Shown: positions 1 through 4,828 of the stretch, piece by piece
Position numbering within the stretch: position 1 is the stretch's first letter
Layout: each line of letters begins with the position of its first letter
Origin: Flavobacteriaceae bacterium
GTDB taxonomy: Bacteria > Bacteroidota > Bacteroidia > Flavobacteriales > Flavobacteriaceae
Reading direction: 5' to 3'
DNA: 5,252 nt
NCBI GenBank assembly: GCA_016763595.1
Contig: JAESTN010000182.1
Span: forward strand, 1 to 5,252
Made by a program: the position numbers and the translations under genes
Notes under the pieces: model-generated
What the model saw: only the letters and a program-made list of their open reading frames with translations
What the model was told of the DNA's origin: nothing
Database searches by the model: none

Positions 1-738
1 GGACCAATGACAACCTTGAATACAATTATTGCAAAGCAGTTGAAAGATTTTAAAATAGAAGTAGATAAACTAATCATCTCAAAGGATTTGAAAAAGGATG
101 AGGCAATCTTTAATGTACTTAGAGAGTACATCAAGGCTTCAAAGAAAATTCGTTTTGAAGGAAATGGCTATGGAGCTGAATGGGAAAAAGAAGCTGTAAA
201 AAGGGGTTTAAGTAATCATAAAACAACACCTGAAGCTTTAAAAGCAAAGATTTCTAAAAAATCAATTGCACTTTTTGAAGAAATGGGGGTAATGAGTAAG
301 GTAGAGGTACAGGCCCGTCATGAAATTGAATTAGAAGAATACATGTTGCGTATTCAAATTGAAGGAAGGGTATTGGGAGATATCGCAAGGAATCATGTGA
401 TTCCGACAGCTGTAAAATATCAAAATACATTAATAGAAAATGTAAGTGGATTGAAGAATATCTTTGGTGAAGACTTTAAAAAACTAGCCAAAGAACAAAT
501 TGATTTGATTAAAAAAATATCTTCTCACATCGCAGGAATTAATTCTAAAGTAGAAGAAATGACAGATGCCCGAAGAAAAGCAAACAAATTGAAAGGTCAG
601 AAATCTGCAGATGCATATTGTAATATAGTAAAACCTTATTTTGATGAAATTAGATATCACTGTGATAAGTTAGAAATGATGGTTGATGATGAATTATGGC
701 CTTTAGCAAAATATAGAGAGTTGTTATTTACACGTTAA
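1..738 (+). CDS. glnN: Glutamine synthetase type III, C-terminal part (5'-truncated by window edge)
   Basis: This is the C-terminal part of a type III glutamine synthetase, the cytoplasmic enzyme that joins ammonia to glutamate using ATP. The frame is open from base 1 and reads GPMTTLNTIIAKQLKDFK, which matches an internal stretch of the family, so the ATG at 7 is an internal methionine and the gene starts before the window. About 245 residues are visible out of a family length of roughly 700-730. Diagnostic pieces are IRFEGNGYGAEW, the GLSNHKTTPEAL segment, ALFEEMGVMSKVEVQARHEI, IEGRVLGDIARNHVIPTAVKYQ, and the closing DEIRYHCDKLE...DDELWPLAKYRELLFTR, which is the GSIII-specific C-terminus. 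The ATP/glutamate catalytic core lies mostly upstream and cannot be inspected. The coding sequence ends cleanly with TAA. Identification is from remembered family sequence, with high certainty. Confidence 0.93.
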   Translation, partial: GPMTTLNTIIAKQLKDFKIEVDKLIISKDLKKDEAIFNVLREYIKASKKIRFEGNGYGAEWEKEAVKRGLSNHKTTPEALKAKISKKSIALFEEMGVMSKVEVQARHEIELEEYMLRIQIEGRVLGDIARNHVIPTAVKYQNTLIENVSGLKNIFGEDFKKLAKEQIDLIKKISSHIAGINSKVEEMTDARRKANKLKGQKSADAYCNIVKPYFDEIRYHCDKLEMMVDDELWPLAKYRELLFTR

Positions 739-764
739 ATTAGAAGAGTAGCAACAAAAAAGTA

Positions 765-850
765 GTTATTGCGAGAGTAACGAAGCAATCTTTGAAATTT
801 GAGTTGCTTGTTTACAGATTACTTCAAAATTAAAATTTTTCGTAATGACG
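765..850. repeat. Degenerate intergenic inverted repeat (ATTGCGAG/GAAGCAATCT type)
   Basis: The gap between glnN and the acetyltransferase holds two imperfect arms. The left arm (765-791) contains GTTATTGCGAG and CGAAGCAATCT; the right arm (816-850) contains AGATTACTTC and CGTAATGACG. GAAGCAATCT (782-791) pairs with AGATTACTTC (816-825) at 9 of 10 positions, and GTTATTGCG (765-773) pairs with CGTAATGAC (841-849) at 7 of 9. The middle of the right arm (826-840) has decayed to A/T. The arms recall the widespread intergenic palindrome GTCATTGCGAG..CGAAGCAATCT seen in many Bacteroidota genomes, so this is probably an old, non-autonomous copy. It is followed by eight T (859-866), so it might also weakly terminate glnN transcripts. 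The repeat identity is from memory; the pairing is visible. Confidence 0.6.
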
Positions 851-869
851 TTGCTTAATTTTTTTTAGA

Positions 870-1355
870 ATGAAAATTGAAAAACTAACACAAAAACACT
901 GGAAAGAAGTAGCGAAAATCTATCAAGATGGCATTGATACTAAGAATGCTACTTTTAGAACTCAAGTTCCTACTTGGAAAGATTGGAATAAAGCACATCA
1001 TCAACATACAAGATTTGTGCTATTAGAAAACGAGGTGGTTTTAGGTTGGTGTGCAATTAGTCTCGTATCAAAAAGAGAAGCATATAAAGGAGTCGCAGAA
1101 GTGAGTGTATATGTTTCTTTACAGTCTCTTGAGAAAGGAATTGGAAATAAATTAATACGAGCACTTATAACATCTTCCGAAGAAAATGGAATTTGGACAC
1201 TGTATTCTAGTCTGTTCCCAGAAAACAAAGGGAGTATTAGACTACATGTAAAGAATGATTTTAGAAAAATTGGATTTAGAGAGAAAATTGCACAACAAGA
1301 CGGGATTTGGAGAGATACTGTTTTGTATGAGCGAAGAAGTAAAAAGTATCAATAA
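870..1355 (+). CDS. GNAT family N-acetyltransferase, phosphinothricin acetyltransferase-like
   Basis: This is a 161-residue, single-domain GNAT enzyme of the PAT/YncA-like branch, expected to move an acetyl group from acetyl-CoA to an amine. AEVSVYV (76-82) is the beta4 strand with the conserved Glu. It is followed by the acetyl-CoA loop LEKGIGNKL (87-95), where the usual Gln/Arg of (Q/R)xxGx(G/A) is replaced by Leu87. FPEN (116-119), SIRLH (122-126) and GIWRDT (145-150) are characteristic of this branch. The family's usual Gly-Phe after the LH helix is Asp130-Phe131 here. The ATG at 870 is the first start after an in-frame stop at 846-848. No Shine-Dalgarno is visible, as is normal for Bacteroidota. 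The substrate cannot be told: many relatives act on amino acids or amino-acid analogues such as methionine sulfoximine. A resistance role is not implied. Confidence 0.85.
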   Translation: MKIEKLTQKHWKEVAKIYQDGIDTKNATFRTQVPTWKDWNKAHHQHTRFVLLENEVVLGWCAISLVSKREAYKGVAEVSVYVSLQSLEKGIGNKLIRALITSSEENGIWTLYSSLFPENKGSIRLHVKNDFRKIGFREKIAQQDGIWRDTVLYERRSKKYQ

Positions 1356-1357
1356 AA

Positions 1358-1388
1358 TTGAATATTTGCCGTTTTTAGAGTAATTTCG
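1358..1388 (+). promoter_or_regulatory. Bacteroidota-type promoter for purM (-33 TTG, -7 TAATTTCG)
   Basis: TTG at 1358-1360 is followed after 20 bases by TAATTTCG at 1381-1388. The latter matches 5 of the 6 fixed positions of the TAnnTTTG -7 element used by the Bacteroidota primary sigma factor. It lies just past the acetyltransferase stop, so purM probably has its own start of transcription near 1394-1397. The resulting leader of about 20 bases is almost only C and A, in CAA-like units, and has no Shine-Dalgarno. This is a consensus match by eye. Confidence 0.5.
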
Positions 1389-1415
1389 CGGCAACAAAAA
1401 CAACAACACAACAAC

Positions 1416-2594
1416 ATGAGTCAAGAAATTTCTAAACGATATGCACAACGTGGTGTTTCTGCATCCAAAGAAGATGTTCACAATGCGATTAAGAATATTG
1501 ATAAAGGATTATTCCCAAAAGCTTTCTGTAAAATTGTTCCAGATTACTTAACAAATGATGAGGAGTATTGTTTGATTATGCATGCAGATGGAGCAGGAAC
1601 AAAATCGTCATTGGCATATATGTATTGGAAAGAAACAGGAGATATTTCTGTTTGGAAAGGAATTGCTCAAGATGCGTTGATTATGAATATTGATGATTTA
1701 TTATGTGTTGGTGCAACAGATAATATCATGTTGTCTTCTACAATAGGACGTAATAAAAGTAAAATTCCTGGTGAAGTCTTATCCGCAATTATTAACGGAA
1801 CTGAAGAGTTGATTGAAGACCTAAAAGGTTTTGGAGTCACAATTCATTCTACTGGTGGTGAAACTGCCGATGTTGGTGATTTAGTTCGTACAATTATTGT
1901 AGATTCTACAGTAACTGCACGTATGAAGCGTACAGATGTTATTGATAATGCAAATATTAAAGCGGGTGATGTGATTGTTGGTTTAGCGTCTTTTGGACAA
2001 GCAACCTACGAAACTGAGTATAATGGCGGAATGGGATCTAACGGATTGACATCTGCAAGACACGATGTTTTTGATAATTATTTAGCAAGCAAATATCCTG
2101 AGAGTTTTGATGCAGCAGTACCTGCGGATTTAGTGTATTCTGGAAAAGCAAAATTAACAGATGCTGTAGAGAATTCTCCAATTGATGCGGGGAAATTAGT
2201 ATTGTCTCCAACAAGAACTTATGCGCCAATTATCAAAGAGATTTTATCAAAGTATAATTCAGAGACTATTCACGGAATGATTCATTGTTCTGGAGGAGCC
2301 CAAACAAAAATTTTGCACTTTGTAGATGAATTACATATTGTAAAAGACAATCTATTTCCAATTCCACCTTTATTTAAATTGATCCAAGAACAATCCAAGA
2401 CAGATTGGAAAGAAATGTATCAAGTATTTAACTGCGGACATAGAATGGAAATTTATGTATCTCCAGAAACTGGAGAGGACATTATCGCTATTTCAAAATC
2501 ATACAATGTAAATGCGCAGATTGTTGGTCGCGTAGAAGCATCTAAAACTAAGAAGTTGACAATTACAAGTGAGTTTGGAATATTTAAGTATTAA
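1416..2594 (+). CDS. purM: Phosphoribosylformylglycinamidine cyclo-ligase (AIR synthase)
   Basis: PurM closes the imidazole ring in purine synthesis, converting FGAM and ATP to AIR, ADP and phosphate in the cytoplasm. At 392 residues it is longer than the roughly 345-residue E. coli enzyme and follows the Bacteroidota form. The N-terminus RYAQRGVSASKEDVHNAI is typical. DGAGTK (58-63) corresponds to the DGVGTK nucleotide-binding motif, MNIDDLLCVGA (90-100) to the conserved N-D-xx-x-GA segment, and GGETADVGD (147-155) to GGETAEMPG. GGMGSNGLTSAR (204-215) and SPTRTY (264-269) follow. HCSGGAQTK (290-298) stands where classical PurM has HITGGG, and FNCGHRMEIY (338-347) where it has FNMGIGM. The ATG at 1416 fits the family N-terminus. 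The gene is not fused or overlapped with purN. It is transcribed alone between its own promoter and a strong terminator. Confidence 0.93.
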   Translation: MSQEISKRYAQRGVSASKEDVHNAIKNIDKGLFPKAFCKIVPDYLTNDEEYCLIMHADGAGTKSSLAYMYWKETGDISVWKGIAQDALIMNIDDLLCVGATDNIMLSSTIGRNKSKIPGEVLSAIINGTEELIEDLKGFGVTIHSTGGETADVGDLVRTIIVDSTVTARMKRTDVIDNANIKAGDVIVGLASFGQATYETEYNGGMGSNGLTSARHDVFDNYLASKYPESFDAAVPADLVYSGKAKLTDAVENSPIDAGKLVLSPTRTYAPIIKEILSKYNSETIHGMIHCSGGAQTKILHFVDELHIVKDNLFPIPPLFKLIQEQSKTDWKEMYQVFNCGHRMEIYVSPETGEDIIAISKSYNVNAQIVGRVEASKTKKLTITSEFGIFKY

Positions 2595-2613
2595 AGAAAA
2601 GTATAACATATAT

Positions 2614-2648
2614 AAAAAGCCTCAGTTTTAACTGAGGCTTTTTTTTTT
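2614..2648. terminator. Strong bidirectional intrinsic terminator between purM and the yceI unit
   Basis: AAAAAGCCTCAGT (2614-2626) pairs perfectly with ACTGAGGCTTTTT (2631-2643) around a four-base TTTA loop. It is followed by T to 2648, ten T in a row from 2639. On the minus strand the A-run at 2614-2618 supplies the U tract. It therefore ends purM, and also the minus-strand gene stopping at 2650, whose stop codon abuts the T run. Confidence 0.92.
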
Positions 2649-2649
2649 G

Positions 2650-3228
2650 CTAATCACAAACATTCTTGTGAAGTTTTACTTTCTCTAGCATTTCCCAAGT
2701 TTTATGTTTAAACCCTTTAGGTGAGAATTTAAATAATAGTACTGTTCTTTTTTTCTTTTTACAATAATGACTTTCTATTTTTACGTTTAGAATAAGCTGT
2801 TCGTTGGTCGCAAAACGATCAAATATTTTTACTTTTCCTATATAGAATGTTGTAGAATTAGTTTTTTCAATTTTAGTGACTGTTGCAGAAGTATAGTGTT
2901 CGTTTTTACTGTCATCCATATCAATATTATTTAAGCTATTAAAGTATTTCACTAAATCTAAGTCCAATTCTTTTTCTGTAATTTTTCTATGTACATTGAT
3001 TTTCCAAGCATATGTATATGACCAAAAGTTTTTGTGCTTTGGGTTTATCCAGCCTTTAGGCGGAAATCTAACTTCTCCGACCCCTATGTAATTCATGTTT
3101 CTTGCAGGGAAACGAAGTGCTTCTTGACCCCATGTGGAACCTAGTTTTATTAAATTAAACTCATTTTTTTGTCCGAAAGTAAAAATTGAACAAATTAGTA
3201 ACGTGAAAATTAATAGTGTTTTTTTCAT
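2650..3228 (-). CDS. Secreted protein of unknown function, second gene of the yceI unit
   Basis: I do not recognise a named family; I infer a conserved flavobacterial hypothetical. The 192-residue protein opens with a clear signal peptide: MKK, a hydrophobic stretch from about 4 to 17, then TFG-Q with probable cleavage near residue 19. The mature part has an aromatic, proline-rich block EVRFPPKGWINPKHKNFWSY (52-71), followed by AWKINVHRKITEKELDLDLVKYFNSLN, which looks like a strand followed by an amphipathic helix. A beta-rich middle runs TSATVTKIEK..TFYIGKVKIFDRF, and a C-terminal block reads LLFKFSPKGFKHKTWEMLEKV (164-183). Cys156 and Cys191 are the only mature cysteines. It starts 4 bp after the yceI stop, so the two are almost surely co-transcribed. 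It is probably periplasmic or exported. Its role is unknown; co-expression with a lipid-binding YceI protein suggests an envelope task. Confidence 0.8.
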   Translation of the reverse strand: MKKTLLIFTLLICSIFTFGQKNEFNLIKLGSTWGQEALRFPARNMNYIGVGEVRFPPKGWINPKHKNFWSYTYAWKINVHRKITEKELDLDLVKYFNSLNNIDMDDSKNEHYTSATVTKIEKTNSTTFYIGKVKIFDRFATNEQLILNVKIESHYCKKKKRTVLLFKFSPKGFKHKTWEMLEKVKLHKNVCD

Positions 3229-3232
3229 AGTA

Positions 3233-3796
3233 TTATAATTTTAAGAGTACTTCAAAACCGATAGCATCAGAAATGGCACCATCTTTAAATTTACTTTTAT
3301 AATTAACATTCCAATCTCTTCTGTCAATTTTAAATCGAGTGGTCATTTGTTTTTTGTCATAATTAAACACAGATCTAAACCGAATCGTTTTTTTTATTCC
3401 TTTTAAGATAAAAACGGCTTTCATGCTAGCATGAGTTTTATCCGTGTATTCAACGCTCGTAATTATTAATTTAGCAAATGGGTGCTTTTTAGTATCAAAA
3501 AAATCTGATTCTTTTAAATGCATGACTAAACTTTCCTTTCCTTTTTTTGTTTTAATATCAGTGTTTGTTATAGAATTCATGTCTATTGTAAATTCTCCAC
3601 CAGTAATTACCTCTCCAGTTTTAATAAAATGTCCTCCGGTAAATTGGATGAATCCATCGTGTCCTCCAAAATAGAAGGTGTATTCTCCAATCCATTTAAT
3701 AGAACTTTTTGTAATGTTAATATTCAGTTTTTCTTGTGCATTACAAATAGTTGTGAAATAGGCAATACAGATAATGGCAATAATAATTTTTCTCAT
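3233..3796 (-). CDS. YceI family periplasmic protein (lipocalin-like lipid-binding)
   Basis: This is a YceI-domain protein of 187 residues, close to the family's usual length of about 190. Family members form an extended lipocalin-like beta barrel that binds polyisoprenoid-type lipids in the periplasm; the physiological role is poorly defined. A signal peptide covers residues 1-20, with hydrophobic core IIIAIICIAYFTT and probable cleavage after C-N-A before Gln21. The domain follows: SSIKWIGEYTFYFGGHDGFI (31-50), then GGEFTIDMNSITNTD (66-80, the gG.f.iDm.Si..tD signature), HLKESDFFDTKKHPFAKL (93-110), LKGIKKTIRF (131-140) and FKIDRRDWNVNY (155-166), ending in a beta strand at the C-terminus. 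Cys18 is inside the signal peptide and is not in a lipobox. It is first in a two-gene unit and divergent from a membrane-bound winged-helix regulator, which likely controls it through the shared intergenic region. Confidence 0.9.
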   Translation of the reverse strand: MRKIIIAIICIAYFTTICNAQEKLNINITKSSIKWIGEYTFYFGGHDGFIQFTGGHFIKTGEVITGGEFTIDMNSITNTDIKTKKGKESLVMHLKESDFFDTKKHPFAKLIITSVEYTDKTHASMKAVFILKGIKKTIRFRSVFNYDKKQMTTRFKIDRRDWNVNYKSKFKDGAISDAIGFEVLLKL

Positions 3797-3814
3797 GATG
3801 TTTTTATTTTTGTG

Positions 3815-3848
3815 TAAAACTATATTGAGTGTAAATGAAAAGTGTCAA
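3815..3848 (-). promoter_or_regulatory. Possible promoter of yceI
   Basis: Read on the minus strand, TTGACA (3843-3848) is followed downstream by TATAGTTTTA (3815-3824). TAGTTTTA (3815-3822) fits five of the six fixed positions of the TAnnTTTG -7 element, but it lies 23 bases from TTG, somewhat long. Read as a classical -35/-10 pair, TTGACA and TATAGT are 18 bases apart. The upstream element overlaps one of the TGTCA boxes. Transcription would start about 10-15 bases before the yceI ATG. Tentative. Confidence 0.35.
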
Positions 3849-3881
3849 AAAAATGTAAAAGAACTGTCAACAGATGTAAAA
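3843..3881 (+). promoter_or_regulatory. Tandem TGT(C/A)A operator boxes at 10-11 bp spacing
   Basis: Four direct repeats occur in the divergent intergenic region: TGTCA at 3843, TGTAAAA at 3854, TGTCA at 3865 and TGTAAAA at 3875. The start-to-start steps are 11, 11 and 10 bases. Two further TGTAAA copies lie nearer yceI, at 3813 and 3830. One-turn direct repeats with a TGTCA-like core are how PhoB/OmpR-type winged helices bind (PhoB boxes repeat CTGTCAT every 11 bp). The gene read rightward encodes exactly such a winged helix, so these are probable binding sites for it. The repeats and spacing are visible; the binding protein is inferred. Confidence 0.6.
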
Positions 3882-3886
3882 AGTCA

Positions 3887-3894
3887 TATAATTG
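3887..3894 (+). promoter_or_regulatory. Probable -7 element of the regulator gene
   Basis: TATAATTG fits TAnnTTTG at five of six fixed positions and begins six bases after the last TGTAAAA box. No TTG is found at the -33 position; the operator boxes occupy that place, as in activator-dependent promoters. Transcription would start near 3900. That leaves the TTG at 3892 inside the promoter and favours the ATG at 3914 as the true start. Confidence 0.45.
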
Positions 3895-3913
3895 TATGTT
3901 ATTTACAGCAATT

Positions 3914-4788
3914 ATGAACAACAAAAAGATTTATGTATATACTGGCTTGATCGTTCTTTTTTTTCTGCTTGGATAGCTACTGATTCAAATAAGAAAAATG
4001 AAGACTTTTCTGAAATAGTAAAAATTGCTTTACGAGATGTTGGACATCAATTATTGCTTTCTAATTCTGATGCTACCTCTTTAGTGTTGCCAATAATTGA
4101 ATTAGAAAAATTCAAGTACAAATTGTCATTTAAAAATCAACTTTCTTTTGAGCCTAACAACTTGGTTTCTGAAGTTACCAATAGTTTTCAAAAAGCAGGA
4201 CTCCCTAATTATTATAGGGTCGAAGTCGTACAATGTTCTGACGGTGAAATTGCATACAGTTATCAAATGAGTGACACAGAAGAGAATACTATTATTCCGT
4301 GTGCTGGAAGATTTTTGGCGAACAATTGTTATGCAATCGAAATAAATTTCACCAATAAAAAAGCACCGTTTTTTGAGAAGCAGTTATTATTGCTTGCATT
4401 GCTATGTAGTTTGGTCATTTTCTTATTGGATTATTTGTATGCTGCAAGGAAAGAAGTAGATGACTCTGTAAATAATACAAAACCAATGAAATTGGGTCTC
4501 TTTCAGTTTTATCCAGAACAAAATAAATTAGTAAAACAAGCTGTAGAAATTAGTCTGTCTAAAAAAGAATGTGAGCTGTTGGCTATTTTTGTGGACAATC
4601 CTAATCAAATAATTAAACGAGATGAACTCACCAAAAAAGTGTGGGAAGACCATGGTGTTTTTGTAGGGAGAAGTTTGGATACCTATATTTCTAAGTTGCG
4701 TAAAAAATTAAAAGATGATGACACTATTAAATTAACCAATATTCACGGAGTGGGGTATAAGTTGGAGTTAAATCAAAACAAGACATAA
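3914..4788 (+). CDS. Membrane-anchored winged-helix transcriptional regulator, apparent -1 frameshift near N-terminus
   Basis: This is an OmpR/PhoB-type (Trans_reg_C) regulator held in the inner membrane. From ATG 3914 the sequence reads MNNKKIYVYTGLIVLFF, a typical signal anchor, but this frame hits TAG at 3974. The rest continues one frame back, from about 3965 to the TAA at 4786. The two frames meet at eight T (3957-3964). One extra T, or a -1 slip, gives a 291-residue protein: anchor (about 5-22), extracytoplasmic domain of about 130 residues with three Cys, second membrane segment QLLLLALLCSLVIFLLDYLY, a short linker, then the winged helix. The last part shows FQFYPEQNKLV, LSKKECELLAIFVDNPNQII, KRDELTKKVWED, GRSLDTYISKLRKKLK and NIHGVGYKLE. 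There is no phosphoacceptor receiver domain. An uninterrupted frame does exist from TTG 3892 (298 residues), but its first 25 residues lack the anchor and overlap the promoter. It is divergent from yceI. Confidence 0.85.
3957..3964 (+). other. T8 homopolymer and T_TTT_TTT slippery heptamer at the frame switch
   Basis: In the frame of ATG 3914 the codons here are CTT TTT TTT CTG, so a T_TTT_TTT heptamer sits in the proper register for a -1 slip. The next in-frame stop is TAG at 3974-3976, ten bases after the run. Nine T instead of eight would join the anchor directly to SAWIATDSNKKNEDF in the long downstream frame. The run could be a mutation site, a phase-variation tract, a ribosomal or transcriptional slippage site, or a sequencing error. 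Confidence 0.7.
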
Positions 4789-4813
4789 AAAAAACTCACT
4801 AGGTACTAGTGAG
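4787..4813 (-). terminator. Intrinsic terminator of the minus-strand NTF2-like gene
   Basis: CTCACTAG (4795-4802) and CTAGTGAG (4806-4813) form a perfect 8-bp stem with a three-base loop. The A-run at 4787-4794 becomes eight U on the minus strand, so it terminates the gene that stops at 4829. On the plus strand no T run follows, so it would be only a weak stop for the regulator gene, whose TAA stop codon overlaps the A-run. Confidence 0.8.
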
Positions 4814-4828
4814 CTCATATTTGAAAAT

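Noticed and set aside
7..9. ATG at 7 as the start of glutamine synthetase
   Set aside because: The frame is open upstream and the preceding GP plus following residues match the interior of the GSIII family, so it is an internal Met.
1001..1228. Minus-strand frame inside the acetyltransferase
   Set aside because: It lies wholly antisense to conserved GNAT motifs; a shadow frame.
870..1355. Acetyltransferase as an antibiotic or herbicide resistance gene
   Set aside because: Similarity to the PAT/YncA-like branch does not fix the substrate, and the gene sits beside housekeeping genes without mobile-element context.
1391..1415. CAA-rich leader of purM as a microsatellite or regulatory leader peptide
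   Set aside because: The units are irregular and too short. A/C-rich leaders without Shine-Dalgarno are ordinary in Bacteroidota.
1242..1481. Minus-strand frame of 79 codons across the start of purM
   Set aside because: It overlaps two well-supported plus-strand genes and the purM promoter, and has no recognisable protein features.
3444..3817. Plus-strand frames opposite yceI (3444-3674 and 3629-3817)
   Set aside because: They are antisense to the YceI domain signature, with no independent support.
3892..3964. TTG at 3892 as the true start of the winged-helix regulator
   Set aside because: It gives a 298-residue unbroken frame, but the TTG lies inside the probable -7 element, the first 25 residues are not hydrophobic, and a clear anchor with ATG lies in the neighbouring frame.
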